A stretch of 43,394 nt of DNA from Promethearchaeota archaeon (GTDB taxonomy: Archaea > Asgardarchaeota > Lokiarchaeia > Sigyniarchaeales > SOKP01). The translations under genes were made by a program, and so were the position numbers. Location of the stretch: NCBI GenBank assembly GCA_019894885.1, contig JAGXNP010000007.1:1-43394 (forward strand), in the 5' to 3' direction. Position 1 is the first letter of the stretch, and the number at the start of each line of letters is the position of its first letter. Shown in pieces: positions 1-9,034 of the stretch. The notes below the pieces were generated by a model. That model ran no database searches. It had not been told where the DNA came from and worked only from the letters and a program-made list of their open reading frames with translations.

Positions 1-3000
1 CCCATATCTCTACCATTTGACTCAACCCATATTTTTCCTCCATGCGCTTCTATAAAACCTTTAGTGATATACAACCCTAACCCAGTTCCTTTATTTAGAG
101 TAGAATGACCATCAACCCTTTGTTCAATTGTCACAAATTTGCCAAAAAGCTTTTGAATTTCTTCTGAAGTCAAACCTTTTCCATTATCTTTTATTTTAAA
201 TAGAACACTTTCATGTTCCTCTACAATAGATATATCAATTTTTCCATTCTTCGGAGTAAATTTGACCGCATTTGATAGAAGATTCAAAAAAACTTGTGAA
301 ATTCTGAAATGATCTACACTCAATTTAAGATCTTCTGAGATGTCAACATTAACCGTTAAATCTTTTTGGCTAACTTGTAACTCTAAATCAGAAAGACAGG
401 CATCTATTATATGAAGAAGATTTTCTTCTCTTTTAACTAACTCTACCTTTTTTGCTTCGATTTTCATTACATCTAACAACCGATTGATATAGCCTTCTAG
501 CCGTTGTACATTATTCAATACCCTATTTAAATCCTCTTTAACCTCCTCATTCAATCCCTTTTCTCTTAAGAGAATCAAATCGACATATCCTCCTACAGAA
601 ATTAGGGGTGTTTTTAAATCGTGAGCAGCAATGCTGATAAAATCTGTCTTCAACTTATCCAATTCTTTTAATTCAATATTTTGTTGTCTCAATATTCGTT
701 CGGACTCTTTTAATTTCTCTTCAGCGAGTTTTTCTACTGTAATATCATGTAGCATCGCTAGAATCAGTAGTTCCCCGCCTATTTTAATGTTTGACAATTC
801 AGATTCAACCCACATTGGTTTTTTATCTTTATTATAAATTTTTGTGATTTGAGGCTTTATTATTAGATTAGTTAATCCTTCTTCAGATATCAAATCCTGA
901 ACTAATCTCAATTCGGGTATTGTTTCTTTGGGAAAAATATCTATAAGAGTCAAATATTTTTTATCAATAAGATCTTCTTTTTGATAACCAAAGAGTTTCG
1001 TTGTGGCTGAGTTCATATCAATAATTTTGCCTTCGTAATCAAAAAGTACAATGCTAAATGGAGAATTCTCATATAGGTGACGATATTTTTCCTCTGATTC
1101 TTTTAATTCTTGTTTAGCTAAATTCTGTTCCGTAACATCCGTTATAAGAGCTAAATCAGCGAATCGACCTAAATATGTAATAGTTTTACTGTAAGATTCT
1201 ATCCATTTAATTTTTCCATTTTTAGCAATTATTCTATAAGAGCCATATGGTGGGAGAGAAGAGTCGCCTTTTTGTCTTGCCGTCAGGTATTCAATGGCTT
1301 GTTTTTGATCTTCGGGATGAATATTGAATAGTAATTCTTTTAATGACCAATCCATCATTTCATCTATTGTAAATTCATTAATACCTTCCATCGCCTTGTT
1401 GACATACTTTACTTTGTCATCTTGAATAATAACTATTCCAAATGTTGAATGTTCAGTGATAGTCCTAAATTTCTCTTCAGATTCTTTTAACTCTTGCTCA
1501 GCTTTCTTACGATCGGTAATATCTATACCAGATACTAAATCAGCTGGACTTCCCATAAAATTAATTGTTTTTGAATAATTATCTACCCATTTAATACTTC
1601 CCTTCTTATCAAAAATTCGATACTGATAATGAGCCACATAATTTTTTAAACCTTGTTGCTTTTTTCTTAGTTGATCCATAACCAGTTTTCTATCATCTGG
1701 ATGAATACTTTCAAAAATGCTCATTAGACCAAATTCTTTTAATTCATCAACAGTATAGCCAGCTAAAATTGCAAATTGTTGATTTATATATTTAACTTTA
1801 TTATCTTGTAAAATCCCAACTCCCATAAGTGAATTTTCTGCGATAGTTCTAAATTTTTCTTCTGAATCTCTAAGCTCTTTAGTTCTTTCTTGTACTTTTT
1901 TTTCTAAATCTTTATTTAAAATCTTCAGTTCCTCTTCTGATCTTTGAAGTTTTAATTCTGCTTTTTTTCTTTCAGTAATATCTTGCATTAAAACTTGAAT
2001 TAGTACATTATCACCTAGTCTGAATTTGGAAATCCGAATTTTCATCCATTTTTCAATACCCTCAACATTAATCATTTTAAAATCTAAGGGGTTTATAGGT
2101 TCGCCTTTTACAAAACTCTCTATTTTTTTTTTGAAAAACGGGATAAAAATTTCTGGCTGATCAAATAGTGCTAATATTTCCACGAAATTTTTACTAATCA
2201 AATTCTTTCTATCATGTTTTGGTAAAATCATATCGGTAGATGAATTGCAATCAACTATTATTCCATTCAAATCAATTATCCAAATTGCATATGGAGAATT
2301 TTCGAATAAATGGCGGTATTTCTCTTCAGATTGTTTTAACTTTAATTCTAAAATATATTTATCAGTGATTTCTTTTGTTATTCCATAAAATCCTTTTTTA
2401 TTTCCTGAAGCATCTTGATTCAAATAAATTGATGTCTCTACAATCCCTTTTGTCTTATTTTTTTTGATGAATTCGAATTGAAATGACTCTTTAGGTTTTT
2501 CAGTAATATATACAGAGTTAAATTGTTTAAAGAATGTCTCTCTATTTTCTTGATCTGCAAAATGACGATAACTCTGTCCAATAAATTCTTCAATTGAATA
2601 CCCACTCATCTCTATGAAAGAATTGTTCACGAAAGTAAAGATTCCTTTTAAATCCACTTCAAAATATGCTTCTTTCATATTCTCGATTATCCGTTTGTAT
2701 TTTTTTTCGAAAGCTATTGATTTACGCTCCAACTTAACTCTATTCGTAATATCATTATAAGTGCATAAAATTCCTACAATATTGTTATTGACATTATGAA
2801 GTGGTATACGATTGATCTCAAACCACGCTTCATCTCCTTCAGGAAGTATCCACGATTCAACAATGCTTTCACTTTGATTATTTTGCATTAGAATCCTTTC
2901 TCTTTCGTAAATTCTATTAAAATTTGCGCGTGACCATGGTAATTCAATGTCTTTTTTACCATTTATGAAATTTGGGTCATCTAAGTTATTAATCAATGCA

Positions 3001-3575
3001 TAATTTTGATTACAGCCCACATACACCATTTCTTTATTTTTCCAATAGATAAATTGAGGGATGTTATCTATGACTAAATCTAACATTTCTCGTGAATTCT
3101 GAAACGAGCTTTTTTCATCTTTAGTTTGTAATAGCTTCCAGAATCGAATCTCTTGCATCGTTTCTGCTAATTTTTTCAAGTTTTTTTCTTTTTTAACCCA
3201 ATCTTCTTCTTTCTTTTTGAATTGAGTAACATCCCGAGTTGTAATCAAATATTTTGTTTCTTGTGCTTCGTTTTTGAATAATCGCCCTTTAAATTCGTAA
3301 AATCTGAAGTCATCACCATAATTAACCCTTAAAGTTTCTACTGCTTGTTCAAGCTTTGACACATTTTGGAGAAAATCCACACCACGCTGAAAATCGTTGG
3401 GGTGCAGAATGTTAGTTATTTTACCTTCTAAACTTATCAGACCTAAGTTTTTTAAATGAAAGTTATCAGAGCTATATTCAAATTCATAATCTTTGTTTAA
3501 AATAAAGATGGGATCGTCGAGATATTCTTTTAGGATGTCGCCTATATTATACCCAAAATTAGAAGTTGATGCCAT
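1..3575 (-). CDS. Multi-PAS soluble sensor histidine kinase (C-terminus cut by window edge)
   Basis: The frame opens at an ATG (3573-3575) and runs off the left edge after about 1191 residues. I read seven PAS-like units, roughly at residues 13-110, 165-285, 293-410, 415-530, 570-690, 700-815 and 827-945. Most end in the usual D-[IV]-T-x-[RQ] exit motif followed by a short coiled linker beginning EEK[FY]R. A HisKA domain follows, with H-box HDLKTPL and the phospho-acceptor His at about residue 985. The HATPase domain shows an N-box with SNAVKF, a G1 box DNGKG and a G2 box GTGLGLYI. The sequence stops just after the usual HGGKIWVES strand, so only some 10-20 residues are probably missing. No membrane segment is visible, so it should sense a cytoplasmic signal. 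No response regulator lies beside it within the window. Family assignment is secure; ligand and partner are unknown. Confidence 0.95.
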   Translation of the reverse strand, partial: MASTSNFGYNIGDILKEYLDDPIFILNKDYEFEYSSDNFHLKNLGLISLEGKITNILHPNDFQRGVDFLQNVSKLEQAVETLRVNYGDDFRFYEFKGRLFKNEAQETKYLITTRDVTQFKKKEEDWVKKEKNLKKLAETMQEIRFWKLLQTKDEKSSFQNSREMLDLVIDNIPQFIYWKNKEMVYVGCNQNYALINNLDDPNFINGKKDIELPWSRANFNRIYERERILMQNNQSESIVESWILPEGDEAWFEINRIPLHNVNNNIVGILCTYNDITNRVKLERKSIAFEKKYKRIIENMKEAYFEVDLKGIFTFVNNSFIEMSGYSIEEFIGQSYRHFADQENRETFFKQFNSVYITEKPKESFQFEFIKKNKTKGIVETSIYLNQDASGNKKGFYGITKEITDKYILELKLKQSEEKYRHLFENSPYAIWIIDLNGIIVDCNSSTDMILPKHDRKNLISKNFVEILALFDQPEIFIPFFKKKIESFVKGEPINPLDFKMINVEGIEKWMKIRISKFRLGDNVLIQVLMQDITERKKAELKLQRSEEELKILNKDLEKKVQERTKELRDSEEKFRTIAENSLMGVGILQDNKVKYINQQFAILAGYTVDELKEFGLMSIFESIHPDDRKLVMDQLRKKQQGLKNYVAHYQYRIFDKKGSIKWVDNYSKTINFMGSPADLVSGIDITDRKKAEQELKESEEKFRTITEHSTFGIVIIQDDKVKYVNKAMEGINEFTIDEMMDWSLKELLFNIHPEDQKQAIEYLTARQKGDSSLPPYGSYRIIAKNGKIKWIESYSKTITYLGRFADLALITDVTEQNLAKQELKESEEKYRHLYENSPFSIVLFDYEGKIIDMNSATTKLFGYQKEDLIDKKYLTLIDIFPKETIPELRLVQDLISEEGLTNLIIKPQITKIYNKDKKPMWVESELSNIKIGGELLILAMLHDITVEKLAEEKLKESERILRQQNIELKELDKLKTDFISIAAHDLKTPLISVGGYVDLILLREKGLNEEVKEDLNRVLNNVQRLEGYINRLLDVMKIEAKKVELVKREENLLHIIDACLSDLELQVSQKDLTVNVDISEDLKLSVDHFRISQVFLNLLSNAVKFTPKNGKIDISIVEEHESVLFKIKDNGKGLTSEEIQKLFGKFVTIEQRVDGHSTLNKGTGLGLYITKGFIEAHGGKIWVESNGRDM

Positions 3576-3729
3576 TTAACTTGAAGACCTCTAAAAGTTA
3601 TTAGATGCTTAAATTATATTATTAATTATCAAATATTTTTAATTATGTATTTTATGCCTTTTAATAATTTTATAAAAATATAAAAGAGAATTTTCAGATT
3701 CTTAATTTAATAATAGAAAAAATAATGTT
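3576..3729. promoter_or_regulatory. Divergent intergenic region between kinase and zinc-ribbon membrane protein
   Basis: About 150 bases of A/T-rich DNA separate two divergently transcribed genes. Several TATA-like runs are present (for example around 3651-3690), but I cannot assign one to either gene with confidence. No strong SD motif precedes either start, so one or both transcripts could be leaderless. Confidence 0.35.
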
Positions 3730-4332
3730 ATGGTTAATATCGAACCTTCTTTTGAAATCGATGAGAAAGGACGAGTGATCTGTCAATCTCACTCAAAGTT
3801 TCCATATTTTATTCAACCAAGTAAATCTTATTTGGAGGAAAGACAGATGGAGAATGAGTTAACATGTCTTACTTGTTCACATTACGAAAGTGACTATTGT
3901 TTTTTTCCAAAGTCTGAAATTGATAAAATAGAGTTGGATAGGTTAAACAGGTCTCGATTTCAATGTAAATTATGCGGAAATAAAATCGACCGTATGCTTA
4001 CCATTATGCAAAAGATTTATTATGAAGTTAAATTCAATATGAAAATGCCGTTGATCTGTTGTAGTTGCTATGAGAGGCTACAACAGAAAAAATTTGGTGA
4101 ATATTATATCAAAAGAATTTGGGAATCACTCAGTTTCTATTTACCTAGTATTTTTTTAATATTTAATCCTTTTCCCTTTAGTATCTTTGCTGTTCTATCT
4201 TATATAGCATTTATTATTGTATTTAAAATAATAATTAAGCAAAAAACTCATTATAGTCTGTTTTTGATGGATTTAATAAAGGGAAAAAAGTTTTACGATA
4301 AGAATTTTAAGGAGAAAATTGAGTCATCCTAA
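3730..4332 (+). CDS. Zinc-ribbon protein with C-terminal membrane hairpin (hypothetical)
   Basis: A 200-residue protein I do not recognise. The first 115 residues hold several Cys pairs: CLTC plus a later Cys in the YCFFP segment, CKLCG near residue 79, and a CCSC cluster near residue 110. This fits two zinc-binding knuckles. Two hydrophobic segments follow at about residues 132-147 and 150-168, then a basic tail. It would be a membrane-anchored protein with a cytosolic zinc domain. It converges with the HAD gene, and the two coding regions overlap by nine bases at their 3' ends. Confidence 0.75.
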   Translation: MVNIEPSFEIDEKGRVICQSHSKFPYFIQPSKSYLEERQMENELTCLTCSHYESDYCFFPKSEIDKIELDRLNRSRFQCKLCGNKIDRMLTIMQKIYYEVKFNMKMPLICCSCYERLQQKKFGEYYIKRIWESLSFYLPSIFLIFNPFPFSIFAVLSYIAFIIVFKIIIKQKTHYSLFLMDLIKGKKFYDKNFKEKIESS

Positions 4333-5433
4333 ATTTCCGGCCCATCCCCTTACTTTTTTTCTCATATTCTCTTGTTTTAGGATAATTAAGTCAATTTCTC
4401 GATTAGACTTGTTTTTTAAATTTTCAATTTCTGGTACAAATTGGTATTTAACAAAATAGTTCTTAATTTCTCTTGATACTAATTCTTCAGGGATATTTCG
4501 AGGATTTGCATAAAAATTGTTGTAGTTTTTCTCCCATGAGTCAAGAAATCTCTCAATAGAATCCTTATATTCAAAAATAGGTAAGGTTCCTATATTATTT
4601 ACTGTTGTAACAGCAATATTTGCCCTCTTTACTGTGAAACGATTACCGTTAAAAGAAACAGCTATTCCACTTTCGTCCTTTAATCGTTGAAGCATATTAA
4701 TATCTGTGATAGAGTCACCTAGCACAATCATTTCAGAGATTGGAACGTTATTTTTTTCTGATATTTGTTCAACGGCTAATTCCTTTCTAATCCCCCCTCT
4801 AACTTGAACTTGGTTCATTGCTTTGATATAATCAGATTTTCGTTTGCTCCAAAAAAACTCGTTTAGATTTTCTATTACTGTGCTTAATTTTTTATCATTT
4901 GTTAAAAATTTCTGGAAGATATTCTTGACTAAAAAATCCACATCGCTTTTAATGTTAAAAAAAGATTCCTTTACCTTTTTTAGGTTTAATTCAGTACAAA
5001 ATACATGATCCCGTGGTATCTTTAAAAATTTTGCAACGCTGTGGGCAAAATGTGTATAACTTGTCGATATTATAAATATATCCCATCTCTTCTTAAGAAT
5101 CTTCATTAATTCTGTACACCCCGGGAGTAGTCCTAAGTTTTGTTCTGCTAAACGAACTAATTCCTTATCTGAAAAGCAAGATATATATAAAGGCGCAATT
5201 AATCTCAAAGTATCACCTGGTTGGTAATCTTCAATATTTAATTCCTCCTTTACACCAGGAATCTCAATAAGATAATCGTCATACTCAGAAAGCATCTTAA
5301 AAAAGACTCCTAAGTCAAAATCCTGTAATTCGAGAATAGGGTTTTTATTTAACAATCGACTTAACTCTGCCGCGAAGTCTCTTGTACTGATAGGACCTTC
5401 CAAATCCCAGCAACAAACATTTTTAACTGTCAC
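4324..5433 (-). CDS. HAD-superfamily hydrolase, EhaR-like
   Basis: A 369-residue HAD-fold protein. Motif I is degenerate: the WDLEGPIS stretch near residue 9 has Asp then Glu where a phosphatase has DxD. Motif II is the ISTSYTHFA segment near residue 122, and motif III/IV is LGDSITDINML near residue 238. From memory, the DxEGPIS start, the GDTLRLIAP segment and the ISTSY segment match the archaeal family annotated as energy-converting hydrogenase A subunit R (EhaR) in methanogens. No hydrogenase gene is nearby, so a link to hydrogenase is not supported here. The start is GTG (5431-5433); no nearby ATG is in frame. Likely a cytosolic phosphohydrolase-like protein of unknown substrate. Confidence 0.8.
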   Translation of the reverse strand: MTVKNVCCWDLEGPISTRDFAAELSRLLNKNPILELQDFDLGVFFKMLSEYDDYLIEIPGVKEELNIEDYQPGDTLRLIAPLYISCFSDKELVRLAEQNLGLLPGCTELMKILKKRWDIFIISTSYTHFAHSVAKFLKIPRDHVFCTELNLKKVKESFFNIKSDVDFLVKNIFQKFLTNDKKLSTVIENLNEFFWSKRKSDYIKAMNQVQVRGGIRKELAVEQISEKNNVPISEMIVLGDSITDINMLQRLKDESGIAVSFNGNRFTVKRANIAVTTVNNIGTLPIFEYKDSIERFLDSWEKNYNNFYANPRNIPEELVSREIKNYFVKYQFVPEIENLKNKSNREIDLIILKQENMRKKVRGWAGNLG

Positions 5434-5557
5434 TTCTAATCAATTTTAGTACTAATAAAGAAAATGTAAAGATTTAGGCTATTTGAGGTTTACTAACATT
5501 CTTATTAAGTTATTATTATTTACAAGAAAATACGATAAAAATAGTATAAGAAAAAGA

Positions 5558-6049
5558 CTACCTTGAAACTTTAAAGATATCTTGTAACGATCGTTCTTTT
5601 TGGTTCTTTTTAACTATTTCTCGCCAATTAGGCTGAATTATATCAAATGCGCTTTGAGCTAGTTTGAAAAGCTTGTCATCTGAGGAATCTAAGTAGTGGC
5701 TTATGAATTCTAAAGCTCGTTTATCTTTTATTCGAGTTAAACTTTCAATAATGAAAATAATCCTTAGTTTATCTGAATCGTTTTCAGACTTTTTCAACTC
5801 GATTTCAAATATTTCTAATATTTTTAATGTGGCTCTACCGTCTCCAATTCGACCTAACGCTTCTATAATTCTGTTAACTACATTGGGATTTATTTCAGTT
5901 TTTAAGGCACGACATAATAGATTAACAGATCTTGCATCCCGGAGAAAGCCTAATTGTCTAGCTGATTCTGCTCTTTTCTCAGAATCTTTATCGTGGAGCA
6001 TCTGTTTTATTAAATTATTGAAATTTATGTTCTTTACTTGCCAAGCCAT
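5558..6049 (-). CDS. Small HEAT-repeat protein
   Basis: A 163-residue all-helical protein with HEAT/PBS-lyase type repeats. The repeat core (RAESARQLGFLRDARSV, later IEALGRIGDGRAT, then IESLTRIKDKRALEF) recurs about every 34-36 residues, giving three to four repeats. Such proteins are usually scaffolds or partner-binding modules; no partner is indicated. It starts with ATG, lies between the HAD gene and purD on the same strand, and is about 100 bases downstream of purD. Repeat family is secure; role unknown. Confidence 0.85.
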   Translation of the reverse strand: MAWQVKNINFNNLIKQMLHDKDSEKRAESARQLGFLRDARSVNLLCRALKTEINPNVVNRIIEALGRIGDGRATLKILEIFEIELKKSENDSDKLRIIFIIESLTRIKDKRALEFISHYLDSSDDKLFKLAQSAFDIIQPNWREIVKKNQKERSLQDIFKVSR

Positions 6050-6147
6050 AATCCATGTAGATTTAAAATTGAAATTATTATAATTTGATCTTTATAAAAT
6101 ATAATTCTGCGCGTAATTCATAAGTTTTTTAAAATTTGAGGCAGATA

Positions 6148-7470
6148 CTATCGTAAGAGGGAATTCATGTGATCGATTCTTTTTTGTAGTAGCTTTGAAG
6201 TTCCGATATCTTTTCTATAAAATAATTTGCCACTGATGCATCCAACTCCTTGTTCAGCAACCTTTTCAGCGCTGTCTAAATCATTAGCAATCCCAATAAT
6301 TCCCATGGCTCTCGATGATGTAGTGTATACATTTCCACCTTCTCTGTAAACTGATGCGTAGTAATATTTTGCACCAATTTGTTCCAGTTTCTCCTTATTT
6401 ATTATTACTAATTCATTATTTTTCGGAGAAATAGGGTATCCTTTGGGAGCTAAATACTTGCAAACAGTAGCTTTTTTTTCAAATTGAATCTCTGATTTTA
6501 AATTACCGTTAATAATTCCTATACATATATCGATAAAATTAGTTTTTAAAAGAGGTAAAGTGTTCATTGCTTCAGGATCTCCGAGCCTTGCGTTAAATTC
6601 TATTAATTTAATGCCTTTAGCAGTTTTAATATACCCCCCATAGAGAAATCCTTTAAATTCAACTCCTGTTTCTGCCTTAGTGGCCGCTACTACTTTCTTC
6701 ATGTCTTCTATTGCTTCGTTTACATCTTCCTGTGATATAAAAGGCATCAGATGGTCTTCCATTGAATAACTCCCCATACCTCCGGTGTTGGGTCCTGTAT
6801 CGCCTTCATAAGCTCTCTTATGATCTTGAACTAGTGGAGTAGCGACTACATTTTTTCCGTCAACGAATGTTTGAAGAGTAAATTCTTCTCCATCGACTTT
6901 TTCTTCGAGGAGAAAAGAAGCCTTTTGATTGACTAAAGCTTGACAGTATTCTAAAATATCTTGTTTAGAAAAAAGATGATCTCCATAGACTTTTACACCT
7001 TTTCCTCCAGTCAATCCATCTGGTTTAACTACAATATTTTCTTCACCTAAATCTTTAATAAAACTTTCTACATTTTCCATTGAGCTGAAATTTTCACTTA
7101 CGATATTGGAGGTGATTTTATATTTTTCCAAAAGATTTCGCGTAAATATTTTCGAACCTTCTAATTGGGCAGCTTCAATTCTAGGACCGACACAAGGAAT
7201 TCCGTTCTTTTCCAAAGCATCAACAATGCCAACGACCAGAGGTGCTTCTGGTCCTATTACAGCGAAATCAATTTTGTTATTTTTACAAAAATCTATAATC
7301 TCTTTGAAATCTACTTCAGAGTGAATTTTGATCCGCCCTTGACTTAAATCTTCTAATCCTGCGTTTTTAGAACTCATAAACGCGTATAAATTAGCTCCAT
7401 CTCTTACTAAAGTCTCTCCTATTACGTGTTCCCTAGCTCCGTGTCCGATTATAAGGGTTTTGACTGTCAA
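6148..7470 (-). CDS. purD: Phosphoribosylamine--glycine ligase (GAR synthetase)
   Basis: A 440-residue ATP-grasp enzyme that joins glycine to phosphoribosylamine in de novo purine synthesis. Family features in order: an N-terminal GxGxREH dinucleotide-like loop (residues 9-15), the VIGPEAPLVVGIVD segment near residue 75, the ATP-grasp segment VVKPDGLTGGKGV, the TGPNTGGMG loop, and EFNARLGDPEAM near residue 295. Length is normal for PurD. The start is TTG (7468-7470), preceded by a strong AAAGGAGAG SD. No other purine gene is in the window. Confidence 0.97.
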   Translation of the reverse strand: MTVKTLIIGHGAREHVIGETLVRDGANLYAFMSSKNAGLEDLSQGRIKIHSEVDFKEIIDFCKNNKIDFAVIGPEAPLVVGIVDALEKNGIPCVGPRIEAAQLEGSKIFTRNLLEKYKITSNIVSENFSSMENVESFIKDLGEENIVVKPDGLTGGKGVKVYGDHLFSKQDILEYCQALVNQKASFLLEEKVDGEEFTLQTFVDGKNVVATPLVQDHKRAYEGDTGPNTGGMGSYSMEDHLMPFISQEDVNEAIEDMKKVVAATKAETGVEFKGFLYGGYIKTAKGIKLIEFNARLGDPEAMNTLPLLKTNFIDICIGIINGNLKSEIQFEKKATVCKYLAPKGYPISPKNNELVIINKEKLEQIGAKYYYASVYREGGNVYTTSSRAMGIIGIANDLDSAEKVAEQGVGCISGKLFYRKDIGTSKLLQKRIDHMNSLLR

Positions 7471-7610
7471 ATTTTATACTCTCCTTTAAATGAATTTCTT
7501 TTGAGTATTAAGATTATATAATTGAATTTAAATTGTTTTACATCAAATTTAAAGTAATTATTAATCAAAGATTATAAAGTCTACTGAGCTAACTTCTCGC
7601 TTAAAAAATA

Positions 7611-7766
7611 TCAATGTTTGTTATTAATCTTCTTTTGAACAATTGCATCGTATTTTTCGAGAAGGTTGAGATATTTTGCACGAGTGTTCATATGCATTTT
7701 TAGCTCTTGCGATAAATTAATTTTTGTAATCCCTAAATTGTCTTTTTTCATGAAGTTAATAATCAT
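7611..7766 (-). CDS. Possible 46-51-residue small protein
   Basis: A short frame on the minus strand ends in TGA (7611-7613). It can start at ATG 7764-7766 (51 residues) or ATG 7749-7751 (46 residues, beginning MKKDNLGITK). The predicted peptide is charged and helix-forming (ELKMHMNTRAKYLNLLEKYD) and looks more like protein than random A/T-rich translation. No clear SD precedes either start. No family recognised; could still be chance. Confidence 0.4.
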   Translation of the reverse strand: MIINFMKKDNLGITKINLSQELKMHMNTRAKYLNLLEKYDAIVQKKINNKH

Positions 7767-7977
7767 CTACTTCTTATTTTAAACCAATGTTGTAATAATT
7801 AGAACTATGATATTATCTACAAGGTTTTTATACGATAATATATTCATAATCGTTCAAAATTCAAAAATTCATGTTTAAATTTAGAATTACAATTAATATA
7901 TTGACTCAATAATATTTTATTTTGAGGTTGGAATTTGAATATTTTTAGACAAAAAATATGAGTAGATAAATTTTTTC

Positions 7978-8097
7978 CTAGACTATTAAACGACGCATTG
8001 AAAAACTCTTATTTTTTTTACCCCAAAGTATATGTCCAATAGCTTTATTTATTTCTTCTTGGGTGGAATAATCTGGTTTTTTTGAAAATTCTTCCAT
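7978..8097 (-). CDS. Small protein, 39 residues
   Basis: The reading frame runs from ATG (8095-8097) to TAG (7978-7980). It begins MEEFSKKPDYSTQEEINKAI and continues with an ILWGKKNK segment and a basic end. An SD-like GAGAGGA lies about six bases upstream of the ATG, good support for translation. Composition (helical, charged, one Trp) is protein-like. Family unknown. Confidence 0.55.
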   Translation of the reverse strand: MEEFSKKPDYSTQEEINKAIGHILWGKKNKSFSMRRLIV

Positions 8098-8322
8098 AAT
8101 TTTATCCTCTCATTTAATTTAAGAATAATTATATCTTGTTCTAAGTCTATTTAAAATTATGATTCAATTCTATTCTCAATTCTTTATTCCTAAAAAATTA
8201 ACTATGAAAATAATCGCGGTGAACCATGTTAATTATGGTTTTAAATGTATTTTTTAAAAAGAAGCGATCCTCATTCATTAGTAATGATCTGTAAAATTAC
8301 TAAAGAATAGTTTTAAATGGTT

Positions 8323-8991
8323 TTAACTCATAATTTTCTGTTTAAAGATATCGATAGTATCCGAAATTTCATTTAACCGCACAGAAAATTCTTTTGGCTT
8401 TAATTTCTTTAATTTTTCAAAATCACTTATTATATCTTTGAATTCGCTAATCCAAATTTTCATAAGTATCTCGTTTTCTTTTCCCTCGACTTGCTTTTTG
8501 ATAATTGTGCTAATTGATGAGTTAACTTTATCCATAAATGTCTTTTCATTTATTGTATAAGAGATTTTTAAAACATCTTGCTGAGTTTTAAGATTTTGTA
8601 TATCTTCCTTCATCGATGATTTATGTTGTAATAATTCTTCATTGAACTTATTTATCATATCCATGATGATTTCTTCTTGAGTTCTAATGGTTTGTTCATT
8701 TCGTTCTTGGCTAGATAAAATATCATTTTTGATTGATGTCATTTCTTGTTTTACGAAGTTCATTTCACGTTCTAAATTAGAAACTTGATCTATTAGATTT
8801 TGAATTGCTTTAGTGTTTGATTTAAACGAATCTATTTTAGGTATAGTCTTTTCATATTGATCTGCTAAATTTTGCAGGGCTTTTGGGACATTTTTCATAG
8901 AATTGAAATCTTTTTCGAGTTTATCAACATTTTCAATTAAATTTTGAAAATCTTTGGGAGTAATTTCTTCAATTTTATCCTTTTTAGGAAT
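8323..8991 (-). CDS. Coiled-coil protein downstream of GTPase; start ambiguous (8898 or about 8991)
   Basis: The first in-frame ATG (8896-8898) gives 191 residues of almost continuous coiled coil (about residues 20-130) with heptad-like hydrophobic spacing and no membrane segment. The same frame remains coil-like and open for 31 codons upstream, starting IPKKDKIEEITPKDF, back to a TGA. No ATG, GTG or TTG occurs in that extension. An ATT codon at 8989-8991 sits six bases after a GGTGA SD, so translation may start there and give 222 residues. Otherwise a one-base shift near 8986-8997 would join it to the ATG at 9002-9004. It follows the GTPase gene by roughly 40 bases on the same strand, so the two are likely cotranscribed. 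Function unknown; a GTPase partner is an inference. Confidence 0.75.
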   Translation of the reverse strand: MPKKDKIEEITPKDFQNLIENVDKLEKDFNSMKNVPKALQNLADQYEKTIPKIDSFKSNTKAIQNLIDQVSNLEREMNFVKQEMTSIKNDILSSQERNEQTIRTQEEIIMDMINKFNEELLQHKSSMKEDIQNLKTQQDVLKISYTINEKTFMDKVNSSISTIIKKQVEGKENEILMKIWISEFKDIISDFEKLKKLKPKEFSVRLNEISDTIDIFKQKIMS

Positions 8992-9034
8992 TATATTTCA
9001 CCATTAATGATCTAATATGTTTGCATAATTATTT

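Larger units (their letters stand above)
7471..8322. other. Gap of about 850 bases holding two likely small genes
   Basis: The stretch between purD and the coiled-coil gene contains two short minus-strand reading frames, listed separately (7611-7766 and 7978-8097). The remainder is A/T-rich without a recognisable RNA gene or repeat. On plus-strand positions 8200-8320 I see no coding frame. Confidence 0.5.
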
